A DNA stretch of 46,898 nt from Actinomycetota bacterium (GCA_018831265.1 JAHJCO010000057.1:1-46898), one strand, 5' to 3'; positions 1 through 11,373 are shown, counted from the stretch's first letter. Made by a program: numbers and translations. Notes: generated from the sequence alone by a model not told the origin.

Positions 1-1
1 C

Positions 2-280
2 TGGGCCGACTGGGGACCGCGCTCGCGCCAGACACTCACGATGCGCTGGATGAGCGTGATGCCCGAGTGGCATCTTCCTCAATTTGCCCCTGACGAGTAC
101 AACTGCCCGTGGGTCACGGCCGACTGGGCCGCCACTCAGTACGACCCTTCTCTGGTCGGCAGGAATTCACCCGGTGTCATGGGGCCCTATCACCCGGTTA
201 TCCACTACCTCACGAAAGAGCAATTCGAGGCGCTGGGTAACGGGAAGCTCGCGCCAACGGACATCCCGCAGTGGCAGTAG
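2..280 (+). CDS. C-terminal fragment of an unrecognised protein
   Basis: The frame is open from the window edge to a TAG stop, giving 92 residues. The first internal ATG is codon 14, and sense codons before it run to the edge, so this is probably the tail of a longer gene. The piece is rich in Trp, Pro and Tyr, has no membrane segment and carries no motif I recognise. A REP-like hairpin follows about 120 bases downstream. Function unknown; whether it is coding at all rests only on the open frame and its even composition. Confidence 0.45.
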   Translation, partial: WADWGPRSRQTLTMRWMSVMPEWHLPQFAPDEYNCPWVTADWAATQYDPSLVGRNSPGVMGPYHPVIHYLTKEQFEALGNGKLAPTDIPQWQ

Positions 281-386
281 CAACTGTTCATGCAACTCCA
301 ATTCCAATTCCGAGCTTCGAAACAAGCTGGTAAGGAAGCCCTGTTTCAGCGAACGCACGTTCCTGGAGTTGAATCCACTCTTCAAG

Positions 387-446
387 CCGTGTGCAGAAGA
401 TGGTGTCGGTCCTCCGACACCACCACGCAGTGGACATCATGTCAAA
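387..446 (+). repeat. 60-bp intergenic repeat with REP-like hairpin, copy A
   Basis: This stretch matches 2353-2412 over 60 ungapped bases at roughly 80% identity. It contains a hairpin with perfect 8-bp arms, GGTGTCGG (402-409) and CCGACACC (414-421), around a 4-base loop. The 11-mer CCTCCGACACC (411-421) recurs at 1408, 2377 and 23751, and inverted at 23597. It lies between genes. Confidence 0.75.
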
Positions 447-521
447 AGCAGATTCGTGTCGAGGCTGCTGAAATCATCCAGACGACGCATGTGTGCCCAG
501 CCGGTTCACTGAAGATCGAGA

Positions 522-1364
522 TCACCTGATTTCTCGAGCAGGAGCAGGTCGCGGGTAGGCTGCTTTCGCGGTCCGCTCGGGCAGGAGCAGAGCGGCTCCC
601 GCGAAGAAGCACAGGGCACCGATGAACGTTCCGAGGTTGACAACGAGTATGTTCCAGGGTTCGCCGGTAGTAGGTACCACGTAGGCGGCGACCGCAGAGG
701 CACCGAAAGCAACCGACCCAATGAGGTTGAGAACCACGATCCACCACGAGATACTCCGAATCTGCCAGGTCCAGAACCTGTGAGTCAGTTCCCGCCAGGC
801 CAGGATGCTGGCCACGAGGAAGCATATCGATCCCGCAATATCCGGCCTCCAGACCAGGCGTTCGACCTGGGGCGTGGAAAGATGGCGCAGAAGAGCGCTG
901 AAGGTGCTTACGTTGAAGCAGAGGGTGCCCGCGAACTGAATGAGGGTCGACCACCAGCCCGGGTTTTTCGGTTCCCAGGCCAGGAGACGCTTCCGAATCG
1001 ATTTCCGTCCGGGAACCGGGGCGTTCACGGCCTCCAGGTACTGGAGGAACGCTGCGGAGGTGAAGAACAGCGAGCCGATGAAGAACGTCCACGCGTCAGG
1101 CCGGTAGCCGACCGCTTCCGAGTAGAAGGGGGCCGAGCCGAGGGCGAACAGCGTAGCCCCCGTCGCGAACAGGGCGCCGACCCACCAGCCAATGGCGCCG
1201 GGGGCCCACCAGGTGCCTCCGCGCCCCGTATCCAGCAGGTTATGGCGTTTCCGCCCCTCCCGCAGTGTCCATTCATCGACAGCATGTTCGGTGTTCACTG
1301 GATGAGTAATACACGGATGAGAGGAGTTCGTCCAGACAACGTATTGGCCTGAGGTCATCGCCAA
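522..1364 (-). CDS. Multi-pass membrane protein (YrhK-like)
   Basis: A 280-residue protein with about six hydrophobic segments in paired helices, for example around residues 58-76, 90-108, 138-158, 178-190, 206-228 and 238-262. Charged loops lie between them and there is no signal peptide. The general look (Trp-rich helix ends, repeated helix pairs) resembles uncharacterised YrhK-type actinobacterial membrane proteins, but I cannot assign a function. The ATG at the 5' end is the longest start. The N-terminal 50 residues are hydrophilic and poorly conserved in feel, so a later start is possible. It is transcribed alone, with repeat-bearing gaps on both sides. Confidence 0.65.
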   Translation of the reverse strand: MAMTSGQYVVWTNSSHPCITHPVNTEHAVDEWTLREGRKRHNLLDTGRGGTWWAPGAIGWWVGALFATGATLFALGSAPFYSEAVGYRPDAWTFFIGSLFFTSAAFLQYLEAVNAPVPGRKSIRKRLLAWEPKNPGWWSTLIQFAGTLCFNVSTFSALLRHLSTPQVERLVWRPDIAGSICFLVASILAWRELTHRFWTWQIRSISWWIVVLNLIGSVAFGASAVAAYVVPTTGEPWNILVVNLGTFIGALCFFAGAALLLPERTAKAAYPRPAPAREIR

Positions 1365-1399
1365 CCCGATAGTCCCCTCGATCCTGTGGGGGGTTCGTC

Positions 1400-1417
1400 G
1401 TGTCGGGCCTCCGACAC
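1400..1417. repeat. REP-like hairpin
   Basis: Perfect 7-bp arms GTGTCGG and CCGACAC surround the loop GCCT. It carries the same CCTCCGACACC core (1408-1418) as the copies at 411 and 2377. It sits downstream of vapC, between two minus-strand genes, and could also act as a transcript-end hairpin, although no T-run follows. Confidence 0.65.
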
Positions 1418-1590
1418 CGAAGTGTCCCGTGGCGTATGGAATGTCAATCGGGCTGAAGCCACACCGAACAAATCGCCTTCTTCGGTTGAGACTCGTTTCA
1501 TGCTATGAACTCACAGTACCGGTATCCAGAAGAGTCGCAGTATTTTACCGCAACGGGCACAGGCCAGAAACGAAGGGAGGGGGTTCCCGG

Positions 1591-2019
1591 CTACGGGGCG
1601 AGTCTCAATCCGACCTTCTCCGCCATCCGAGCAAGGATGATGTCTGATGAAAGAAAGAGGGACTGCGGCTCCCTGAGGGCGGCCGCGAGTTGAAGTGAAT
1701 CGAGGGTTCTAAGATTGTCGCTCGCACCGAACTCCAGAAGCAGTTCAATAGCCTGGGCATAGTCTTCTTCAAGGAGGCTTAATACCTCTAACTGAGTGGA
1801 CTCGAGGTCGTCTCTGAAACTGTTCCAGATCTCGAGACACGTCTCGGCGTCTATCTCTCCAATTCGGACCTTCTTTGCCAGGGCGGAAGCGAACTCGACT
1901 CTGGACAACTCGCTTATGAAAACGCGCGTGGCACCGAGAATCCATTCCTCGACCTGATCGCTGTCCGGCTCCGAGTAGTACAGCTTCACCAGAGCACTCG
2001 TATCGACGAAGAGCTCCAA
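1591..2019 (-). CDS. vapC: PIN-domain toxin, VapC family
   Basis: This 142-residue PIN-domain protein is a probable RNase toxin. It begins with the typical ELFVDTSALVKLY strand bearing the first catalytic Asp. Further acidic residues follow: a Glu in the SRVEFASA helix, an Asp in TLDSLQLAAA and an Asp in FLSSDIILARMA, as expected for the PIN metal site. The start is TTG, two bases after the antitoxin TAG, with GAGGAG at 2031-2036 about 11 bases upstream. This implies translational coupling to the antitoxin. The family is known to cleave tRNA or rRNA; the target here cannot be read from sequence. Confidence 0.9.
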   Translation of the reverse strand: MELFVDTSALVKLYYSEPDSDQVEEWILGATRVFISELSRVEFASALAKKVRIGEIDAETCLEIWNSFRDDLESTQLEVLSLLEEDYAQAIELLLEFGASDNLRTLDSLQLAAALREPQSLFLSSDIILARMAEKVGLRLAP

Positions 2020-2021
2020 TT

Positions 2022-2261
2022 CTAGAAACGCTCCTCGCGCTGCTCGGAAACGATCTGGGAGAGCGGTTTGCCACGAGCGGCGATACGCTCCCTCATGGCT
2101 TTATGGCTTTCCAGCGGTCTTGCCTGCTTCCTCGCGAAAGGCACGAGTCTTGCCATGGGTTCATCCCGCCGGGTGATGACGACTTCTTCACCCTCCTCCT
2201 GGACCCTGCGCAGATACTCGCTCAGCTTCTGCCTGACCTCTCGGACCCCGACTCTGATCAA
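2022..2261 (-). CDS. vapB: Phd/YefM-family antitoxin of VapC
   Basis: A 79-residue protein. The N-terminal half (VGVREVRQKLSEYLRRV, then EEVVITRRDEPMARLVP) is the classic Phd/YefM DNA-binding fold. The charged C-terminal half would wrap the toxin. The start is TTG behind a strong AAGGAGGG (2268-2275). The gene directly precedes the PIN toxin, the usual antitoxin-first order. The family both neutralises the toxin and represses its own promoter, and a palindrome overlaps the candidate -10 just upstream. Confidence 0.9.
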   Translation of the reverse strand: MIRVGVREVRQKLSEYLRRVQEEGEEVVITRRDEPMARLVPFARKQARPLESHKAMRERIAARGKPLSQIVSEQREERF

Positions 2262-2284
2262 TCGAATCCCTCCTTGTGTCTACC

Positions 2285-2313
2285 AGTGTACACACTACAG
2301 GAGATGCTTTCAA
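2285..2313 (-). promoter_or_regulatory. vapBC promoter with overlapping palindrome
   Basis: On the minus strand, TTGAAA (2313-2308) and TACACT (2290-2285) are spaced by exactly 17 bases. The perfect palindrome GTGTACAC (2286-2293) overlaps the -10 and is a likely site for antitoxin autorepression. Assignment is by motif and spacing only. Confidence 0.6.
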
Positions 2314-2352
2314 ACGGTCGGTCTGATAACGCAGGTCTATCCTGTCCTCCAT

Positions 2353-2412
2353 CCGTGTGCAAATTATCGTGTTGTTCCTCCGACACCACCACACAGCGTA
2401 CATGATGTCAAA
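2353..2412 (+). repeat. 60-bp intergenic repeat, copy B
   Basis: Second copy of the repeat at 387-446. The hairpin's left arm has decayed (GTGTTGTT), while the CCTCCGACACC core (2377-2387) and the flanks CCGTGTGCA and ATGTCAAA are kept. It lies in the 304-base gap between vapB and katG. The rest of that gap holds the vapBC promoter and a small palindrome, TGCAC-cagtt-GTGCA (2460-2474), that might belong to the katG control region. No convincing katG promoter was identified. Confidence 0.75.
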
Positions 2413-2493
2413 CATCCTCCTGATTCATTCCTCCTGGCATTCCGTCGATGAGCAGGAATTGCACCAGTTGTGCATAAGTGTTGAGCTGCATGA

Positions 2494-4761
<2,268 letters not shown>

Positions 4762-4998
4762 GTGTCCTTCTACGCCACCACGCGGCCTACGCAAGGCAAA
4801 CTGAGTCCGCGGGAGATCGCCCTGTTGACTTCGCTGTAAAAGAGCGAGTGACCTTGCCTTCCCGGTATGACACACCAACAACTCCGGACCGTAGTTAGCG
4901 ATCGACTCCGACGGGAACCCCCGCGTCGCCTCGCGCGGAGCGGGGACCAGCATGATCGGGGGTTGCGGCGATTAGCCGCCGGGTTCCTGTTGCCTGCA

Positions 4999-6210
4999 TC
5001 ATGCCGGGTAGGCTCTGTGGTTAGCATGCTCGCTCAACGGTAGCTCTTTCCTGAAGAACAGCAGGCAACCGAGCACCGAGACGAGTATAACGGCACTCGA
5101 ACTCATTCCAGCCACCGCCCCGGCGTGCTGGAAGACCTGGCCCAGGGCGTAGGGAATAGTCATGCCTCCCAGAGACACGCAAAGAAAGAACACAGTATAT
5201 GCCGCCGCCGAATCCGACCTGGGGTAAATGGATGCGGCTGACAGGAGGAGGGGGTACACGCCGGAGTACACCAGGGCGGATACCAGGAACAGCGCCGAGT
5301 TGACGACCGCCGAGCCCGGCAGTGGGGCAATAAAGACAAGAACCGCCGACAATGGAACGATTACCAGTTCGATTCTGTATACCCTGAATCGCTTGGACAG
5401 CTGTCCGCAGACGAGGCGTCCCATCACCAGCGCCAAGCCGATCCCGGAAAGAACCACGTGTGCCGCGCCCAGGGTCATGCCCCTCTCGTTTTCGAGGAAG
5501 GTGACGATCCAGGTAATAACCCCGAGGACCGCCCCCCCCGACAGGATCAGCGCGAGTGTCAGACCGAAGAAGAACCTGCGGTCGAACGAGACCATGCGCC
5601 TCACGGTGGCGAGGGAAAGCCTTTCCGCTTCCTTTATCCTCTCGAGTCTGGCCACCGCCACCGGTATGACGAACGGGATGACGAGCAGCCCCGGGATAGC
5701 GACGGCCCAGCGCCAGGATATCTCGAGATGCTCGATGAGGCCCGGCACCAGGGGGCCGACTATGTACCCGAAGGACAGGAATCCGAAGAGCATGGACTGG
5801 ATACGGGGCGTTTGCGCTCCGCAGGTGTTGGTCGCGTAGATGCCGGGGAGGATTATCAGTGCCCCGTTTCCGACACCTGCGAAGAAATAGAAGAAAGTGA
5901 AGAGGGCGAACCACGGGCTAAGCGATGTCGCGACCAACGATACGCAGACCAGGATCGCGCCCGCGATGGTCAGCGTCTTGGCCGAGAACCTGGCGAGCAG
6001 GCGGGTGCTGAACAGCGCGAAGACCACGATGCCGACGAAGTACACGAGAGGAAGCACTCCCGCCGTGCCCTCTTTGAGATGGAAGTCGTCCATGATCAGG
6101 TGCATCGTGGAGGGGATGAGAAGCTGGACGAACCCCGTGACCATCATCAGTGGATAGAAGACCCACATCTTCTTCGCGGCCGCGATGGAATCCCCGGTCT
6201 GTTCGGTCAT
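4999..6210 (-). CDS. MFS transporter
   Basis: A 403-residue major facilitator with 12 predicted membrane helices in two six-helix halves. The central basic cytoplasmic loop is near residues 200-225 (ARLERIKEAERLS..VRRMVSFDRR). The N-terminus is short and hydrophilic. The ATG has a GGGGGG stretch just upstream. The substrate is not apparent: the family moves many small solutes by proton coupling, and the neighbours (katG behind, an unrelated amidohydrolase set in front) do not help. It ends convergently with katG. Confidence 0.85.
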   Translation of the reverse strand: MTEQTGDSIAAAKKMWVFYPLMMVTGFVQLLIPSTMHLIMDDFHLKEGTAGVLPLVYFVGIVVFALFSTRLLARFSAKTLTIAGAILVCVSLVATSLSPWFALFTFFYFFAGVGNGALIILPGIYATNTCGAQTPRIQSMLFGFLSFGYIVGPLVPGLIEHLEISWRWAVAIPGLLVIPFVIPVAVARLERIKEAERLSLATVRRMVSFDRRFFFGLTLALILSGGAVLGVITWIVTFLENERGMTLGAAHVVLSGIGLALVMGRLVCGQLSKRFRVYRIELVIVPLSAVLVFIAPLPGSAVVNSALFLVSALVYSGVYPLLLSAASIYPRSDSAAAYTVFFLCVSLGGMTIPYALGQVFQHAGAVAGMSSSAVILVSVLGCLLFFRKELPLSEHANHRAYPA

Positions 6211-6748
6211 TCAACCCCCCCTGTAGTAACGGGGTCGCAAGCAGGGTCTTGAATTCCTTCCACCTGAGGGCGGGATTACCTGCACCCGGAAAGGAGCGAA
6301 GCTGCGGTAAAAACCCTTTCTATCTCGTTCGCGCGAGAGCTGCTTCTCGCATTCTCCCAGTCCCTCAGCAGGTCGATCACAATCTCGGCATGCAGTCTCG
6401 CTCGCGCCCCCCGCAGCTAACTATTCTCATCGCTTCTCCTCATCGCCATTCTATCAAGCGGTGATGCCGAACCCTGAGTGGTAGAATAACAATGCCGTGA
6501 AGCCGTCAAGGATACATGGAACGCCATGAAACGTCCCGTATGTGATAGCGAGAACTTGTCTTCCCCGGGAGTTACACATGGCCGGGCAACGGGGGTCTTG
6601 TGCTATGCCTGTTTTGAAGAAAAAGGAAAGGAAATAGCCTTTTCCTGTTGCCGTGTTTTCGAGGATTGCGGCCATGTCCTGTTTTTCACGGGAGAAAGTG
6701 AACTAAGGAAGCTATTGCTGCCACGAGACGGACAACAGCACCATCGAG
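6211..6748. other. 538-base gap without a supported gene
   Basis: This gap separates the divergent MFS and amidohydrolase genes and should hold their promoters. It has lower GC than its surroundings. It contains AAAGG...CCTTT arms around 6622-6643, not followed by a clean T-run. Short open frames occur on both strands, one with several Cys residues, but none has a recognisable domain or ribosome site. I see no clear promoter, RNA or repeat. Confidence 0.5.
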
Positions 6749-8545
6749 ATGGTTAAGCCCGGCTCGCCTTCGCTCTTCAAACCGAGGTTCCGCAGGGACG
6801 GCCCGGAGAACGCCGACATGGTCGTGCTCAGTGCTCGCATCGTGACCTCGGACCGAGACAACCCCAGGGCCGAAGCACTCGCGGTGAAAGGCGGGCGCTT
6901 CACCTACGTCGGAGACAACAGGGGAGCCGGCGAACACATAGGCCCTGACACCGACGTTATCAACGCGAGACGGAAGACCGTCACGCCCGGTTTCGTGGAC
7001 AATCACTGCCACGTGCTCTGGGTCGGAGCGAGCACCAGTCTATCCACCACGACTCTCTACGAGTGCGAATCGTACGACGAGCTCTCGAGGGCTGTTGTCG
7101 AGTACGCCGCGGCGAACCCGGACATGCTGCTTGTCTCCGGTGCGGGATGGAGGTACGACTACATCCCTGGAAGGATACCCAACAGGGAGATGCTCGACGA
7201 AATCCTGGCGGACAGGCCTGTCATCCTGATGTCTATCGGCGGCCAGTGCGGCTGGCTGAATACCGCGGCCCTCGACCTGCTACTCGAGCGCAACCCGCTC
7301 GCCCTCGAGAGGCTCGCTCCGGCCAGGGACGAGAAGACCGGAGAATACACGGGCGTATTGAACCGCTACCACGCCATGAACGTGTTCGATTACTTCACGC
7401 TGGAGGAGCTGGGCCCCGGTGTCGAGGAGGGCATGTACAGCGGCATGACGGATGCGGTTCAGAGCGCGCTGTCCGTCGGGGTTACCACCATGAACGACGT
7501 CCAGGTATACCGGCCGCTCATGCCCTTGATACTGGGCTTCAGGGAGCGAGGGGGTCTGGACCACGCCAGGGTGAGGTGCTCTTTCTACGTCGGAGGCCAC
7601 GCCCTCGAGGACGAGGAGTCCCTGGTGAAGGACCTCGAGTGGTGGCGGGACCTGGGCGCCTCGGAGTCGGACCCGCATCTGATACTGGGGGACTCGCTCA
7701 AGTTCTACATCGACGGGGTCTTCTGCAACCATACCTCCTTCATGGCCGAGCCTTACAGCGATACCGAAGCGGAGCACGGCGACCCGGTCTGGACCCGGGA
7801 GGGCTTCGACAGGGTCATCGAGCTAATCGACGGCATGGGCTTCCAGGCGTGCACCCACGCGGTGGGGGACGCCGGCATCCACCGCGTCGTCAACTCGTAC
7901 GGCCGTGCCGTGCGGTTGAACGGGGCGCGGGACGCTCGTCACCGCTGCGACCACTGCGAGCTACCCTTACCCGAGGACCGGAAGGTAATGGCCGAGTTCG
8001 AGATATACGCCGCCATGCAGCCGGCCCACTTCTACGCGGACGAGACCACGGCACAGGTGCTGGGTCATGAGAGATTGCAGAGGTTCATGCCGTGGCGAAG
8101 CCTCGAGAAGGCGGGGGTGACAGTATCTTTCGGCAGCGACTGGTGCGCGGGGCCGATAAATCCCCTCTACGGGTTGCTCATCGCCGCGCTGAGGATCAAC
8201 TACGAGGGGAAGACCGACTGGGGCAGGCAGGAGAGCGTCGGGCTGGAAGACGGGATAATGCACTGGACCATCGACTCCGCGAAAGCGCTCAGGATGGAGA
8301 AGGAAGTCGGCTCCATCGAGGTGGGTAAGCACGCCGACTTCGTGGTATTCAACAGAAACCCGCTGAAGATGGACTCGTGGCTGTTCCTTCTCACCACCGA
8401 GCTGGAACTGGGTGCCTTCGATGATTTTGTAGACATGACCGTCGTCGGCGGAGACGTCGCCTACGGGAAAGCCGACGCCTCCATGAGGGTGGATTCCCCC
8501 GCGAATACCGGCGGTGTCTTCAGTGTACACTGTAGTCAGGTGTGA
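6749..8545 (+). CDS. Metal-dependent amidohydrolase, YtcJ-like (amidohydrolase 3)
   Basis: A 598-residue hydrolase of the amidohydrolase-3 group. The N-terminal small beta domain (MVVLSARIVTSD...) is followed by the barrel with PGFVDNHCHV (first metal HxH), an extended insert, DSLKFYIDGV, THAVGDAGIHRV (metal His) and FGSDWCAGPINP (catalytic Asp). The C-terminal VGKHADFVVFNRNP strand closes the small domain. The family hydrolyses C-N bonds of amides or cyclic amides; the substrate here is unknown. The ATG used is the longest; an alternative ATG at 6818 starts exactly at the domain. Its stop overlaps the synthetase frame, so it probably heads the operon through 12216. Confidence 0.85.
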   Translation: MVKPGSPSLFKPRFRRDGPENADMVVLSARIVTSDRDNPRAEALAVKGGRFTYVGDNRGAGEHIGPDTDVINARRKTVTPGFVDNHCHVLWVGASTSLSTTTLYECESYDELSRAVVEYAAANPDMLLVSGAGWRYDYIPGRIPNREMLDEILADRPVILMSIGGQCGWLNTAALDLLLERNPLALERLAPARDEKTGEYTGVLNRYHAMNVFDYFTLEELGPGVEEGMYSGMTDAVQSALSVGVTTMNDVQVYRPLMPLILGFRERGGLDHARVRCSFYVGGHALEDEESLVKDLEWWRDLGASESDPHLILGDSLKFYIDGVFCNHTSFMAEPYSDTEAEHGDPVWTREGFDRVIELIDGMGFQACTHAVGDAGIHRVVNSYGRAVRLNGARDARHRCDHCELPLPEDRKVMAEFEIYAAMQPAHFYADETTAQVLGHERLQRFMPWRSLEKAGVTVSFGSDWCAGPINPLYGLLIAALRINYEGKTDWGRQESVGLEDGIMHWTIDSAKALRMEKEVGSIEVGKHADFVVFNRNPLKMDSWLFLLTTELELGAFDDFVDMTVVGGDVAYGKADASMRVDSPANTGGVFSVHCSQV

Positions 8546-8559
8546 GAAGGTGTGCGGGC

Positions 8560-10287
8560 GTGGACGGGAATAGCCGGAAGAAATACCTCCAGATGCTGCT
8601 CATCGGCTGGCGGGGCCTGCGCAGCGCGTTCCTGTTCCTTGCCGACGAGTTCCGAAGGGGAACGCTGCGCGTCAACCTGCGCAGCATTGCCAGGGCGCGC
8701 GGCCTTGTAATAGCGGCGGATATGTCGCATGCCGAACTGCTCGAGGAGAGGGCGAAGAGGCTTGGCGACAGGACGTTCCTCACGTTCAAGGACCGGTCGT
8801 TCACCTACGAAGAGATGGACCGCAATGCCAACCGTGCGGCCAACTTCCTGCGCGCGAACGGTGGAGCCCCCGGCGTGGGCGTCGCCATCATCATGAAGAA
8901 CTCCCCCCGGTGGCTCGACGTCTTCTTCGGCCTGGAGAAACTGGGGATGTACGCCGTGCCCGTCAACGTGGGGTTGCGCGGCGATCAGCTCGCTCACGTC
9001 CTGAACAACTCAGACGCCCGTTTCGTAGTGATCGACCACGACATGCTGGCTCACTACCAAGCCGTCGCGGATAGACTCGAGACCGTTGCGCTGGTAGTGG
9101 TCAACACGCTGGGCGCCCCGGCGGGGTTCGTGCTCACCGAAGGGATGGTAGAACTCGATGCCGCGTACGGTCCCGGCCTAGACGAGGGCAAGCCCACGGT
9201 GGCTTACGACCACGACGACCTCATGGCCATCATGTACACCTCGGGCACCACCGGGCTGCCCAAGGGCGTCGTCTATCGATACCGCAACTCCGGCGTGAAG
9301 ATGATATCGGTAATGAGCAGGTTCTTCCTCAACAGCAACGACGCGTATTACACGTGCTATCCCCTCTTTCACGCCAACGCGCTCTTCCTGACGGTCACGC
9401 CCGCCCTGCACGCCGGGTGCAGGGTGGTCCTGGGCGAGAGGTTCAGCGCGAGCCGTTTCTGGGACGAGCTTCGGGGTGGAGGAGCGACGATCTTCAACGG
9501 CCTGGGGGCGGTGATGCCCATCCTGATGAAGCAGCCCGCGAAGCCCGACGACATAGACAACAAGGTACGTACCGTGCTCTCGGCCGGCTGCCCCGCGGAC
9601 ATGTGGGAGGCGTTCGAGCGGCGGTTCGGCGTGCGCATCTACGAGGCATACGGCGCGGTGGACGGGGCCGGCGTCGTACTCATCAACCTGGGAACCGCGC
9701 CCGTAGGTTCGATGGGGAAGCCCCTCGGGTCGAAGTGCCGGGTTGTGGACGGCGAGGGCAGGGACGTGCCGGTGGGGGAGCCCGGTGAGCTGATAAGCTA
9801 TGTCGGGAACCGGCCGAGCACCGTCGAGTACTACAAGAACGCCGAGGCATCGAGTGACAAGATACGCGATGGATGGCTGCACACCGGTGACATGGTGTAC
9901 GCCGATGAGAAGGGTTACATCTACTTCCTCGGCCGCAACACCGAGTCCATGCGCTGCAGGGGCGAGAACGTCTCCGCCTACGAGGTGGAGCAGGCCGTGC
10001 TCAAGCACCCGGACGTGCTCGAGTGCGCCGTCTACGCCGTCCCCTCGGAGCTTGCCGAGGACGACATAATGGCCACCCTCGTGCCCGTCGAAGGAAGGTC
10101 GCTCGACCCCGCTTCGATTCCGGGATTCCTGGCCGACGAGCTGGCCAGGTTCGCCGTCCCCAGGTACTACCGCGTCATCGACGCTCTGCCCAAGACCGAG
10201 ACCCACCGGGTTATCAAGAAGTCCCTCGAAGCCCTGGGTGTGACAGAAGACACTTACGACTCCGCGAAGAAGGAAGATGGTCCATGA
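8560..10287 (+). CDS. AMP-forming acyl-CoA synthetase (FATP-like)
   Basis: An ANL-superfamily ligase of about 575 residues that activates a carboxylic acid with ATP and CoA. The AMP-binding loop YTSGTTGLPKGVVYRY, the YEAYGAVDGAG adenine motif, the DGWLHTGDMVYADEKGYIYFLGR hinge region and a C-terminal catalytic lysine region (KTETHRVIKKSL) are all present. A basic N-terminal extension of about 55 residues precedes the core, as in FATP/very-long-chain types. The GTG at 8560 is preferred because GAGAAGG lies 9 bases upstream; a GTG at 8542 overlaps the previous stop by 4 bases. The acyl substrate is unknown. The gene overlaps the next by ATGA. Confidence 0.9.
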   Translation: MDGNSRKKYLQMLLIGWRGLRSAFLFLADEFRRGTLRVNLRSIARARGLVIAADMSHAELLEERAKRLGDRTFLTFKDRSFTYEEMDRNANRAANFLRANGGAPGVGVAIIMKNSPRWLDVFFGLEKLGMYAVPVNVGLRGDQLAHVLNNSDARFVVIDHDMLAHYQAVADRLETVALVVVNTLGAPAGFVLTEGMVELDAAYGPGLDEGKPTVAYDHDDLMAIMYTSGTTGLPKGVVYRYRNSGVKMISVMSRFFLNSNDAYYTCYPLFHANALFLTVTPALHAGCRVVLGERFSASRFWDELRGGGATIFNGLGAVMPILMKQPAKPDDIDNKVRTVLSAGCPADMWEAFERRFGVRIYEAYGAVDGAGVVLINLGTAPVGSMGKPLGSKCRVVDGEGRDVPVGEPGELISYVGNRPSTVEYYKNAEASSDKIRDGWLHTGDMVYADEKGYIYFLGRNTESMRCRGENVSAYEVEQAVLKHPDVLECAVYAVPSELAEDDIMATLVPVEGRSLDPASIPGFLADELARFAVPRYYRVIDALPKTETHRVIKKSLEALGVTEDTYDSAKKEDGP

Positions 10288-11330
10288 CGGGGAGAAACCG
10301 CGTCCTCAACGCCGTCGGCGGGCTCCCGGACCTGATACTGGTGAACTTTCCCGACCCGAGTATCAGGAAGAGCACTCTCGACCGCGAGACCTATCTCCGG
10401 CAGCTCGCCTTCTACGACCCCGATGCCTGGGATCCCGGGCGAAAGCCGTTCTTCTACCTGCCGGATGAGCCTCCCGCAAGCGAGGTCATCGAGACGGAGC
10501 CGTTCGGTGAGGGGCGGCGCGACCTCATCCGGTACCCGAGCCGCTACGAGCCCCGGAACCCCGAGGTTGCCGGCCGCTTCAACCGGCGCCCGGAGAACCT
10601 GGCGGGTTACCTTCATCTGTGGTGCCACTGTGACTCCGCGGACCGGCCGCTCGTCCTCATGATTCACGGGCTGATGATGGGAGGGCCCGAGAAGGCTCAA
10701 CGCATGTTCAAGGTCGACAGGCTCTTCGGGCTCGGCCTCGACGTCGCTCTATACACTCTGCCCGGCCACTGGCGGCGAAGCGACTTCCCACTGTTTCAGA
10801 GGCTGCTCGACCCCGCCGACCTGCCCTTGACGGCGGAGAGAATGGCGCAAAACGTGCACGACCTCCATTCCGCCTTGATGCTGCTCCGGAGTCTCGGGTA
10901 CGAGAACGTCGGTATGATCGGCGCCAGCATGGGGGGCTTTACGGCGGCTCAGTATGCGACACAGGTCACCGGCGGGCCCGACTTCATGTTCCTGGTGGTG
11001 CCGGGCGTATCCATGGAGCGCTACCTCGAGCCGGGTCGATCCCGATTCGGGTTCCCGGTAGACTCCGAGCTCGTCCGGGCGACCGAGCGAACCCAGGAGC
11101 TCTTCTCGCCGCTCTACATGAAGCCCCTCTATGACGTCGATCGGATCCGTGTCGTAGCCCATGCGGGTGACCGCTTGTGCCCGGCCGAGGATACGAGGCG
11201 CTGGATAGAGAGCTGGGGCATCGAGGACTTCATCGAGGTCGTCGGCGGGCACTGGCTCCACCTGGACAGGAAGGCCAGGGGAAACGCGTGGTACGGCCTG
11301 TTGAGGGAGCGGGGCTATATACGGGAATGA
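10284..11330 (+). CDS. Alpha/beta-fold hydrolase
   Basis: A 348-residue hydrolase. LVLMIHGLMMGG forms the oxyanion strand. IGASMGGFTAAQ carries the nucleophile Ser in a GxSxG elbow. An Asp in VVAHAGDRLCPAED and a His in VVGGHWLHLDRK fit the rest of the triad. About 110 residues precede the core and may form a cap or docking segment. The ATG overlaps the synthetase TGA (ATGA at 10284-10287), with GGAAG about 8 bases upstream, so translation is coupled. An esterase, lipase or acyl-CoA thioesterase role within the acyl pathway is plausible, but the substrate cannot be read. Confidence 0.85.
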   Translation: MTGRNRVLNAVGGLPDLILVNFPDPSIRKSTLDRETYLRQLAFYDPDAWDPGRKPFFYLPDEPPASEVIETEPFGEGRRDLIRYPSRYEPRNPEVAGRFNRRPENLAGYLHLWCHCDSADRPLVLMIHGLMMGGPEKAQRMFKVDRLFGLGLDVALYTLPGHWRRSDFPLFQRLLDPADLPLTAERMAQNVHDLHSALMLLRSLGYENVGMIGASMGGFTAAQYATQVTGGPDFMFLVVPGVSMERYLEPGRSRFGFPVDSELVRATERTQELFSPLYMKPLYDVDRIRVVAHAGDRLCPAEDTRRWIESWGIEDFIEVVGGHWLHLDRKARGNAWYGLLRERGYIRE

Positions 11331-11373
11331 GCAGGGACTCCGAACCCGACGGTGCATTCGGGAAGAGGTGAGG

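Noticed and set aside
4965..4979. GCGGC-gatta-GCCGC hairpin between katG and the MFS gene
   Set aside because: Only a 5-bp stem with no T-run on either strand; not enough for a terminator call.
6526..6756. Cys-containing 76-codon frame in the gap before the amidohydrolase
   Set aside because: It has no ribosome site or known domain, overlaps the amidohydrolase start, and shows irregular codon use; likely chance.
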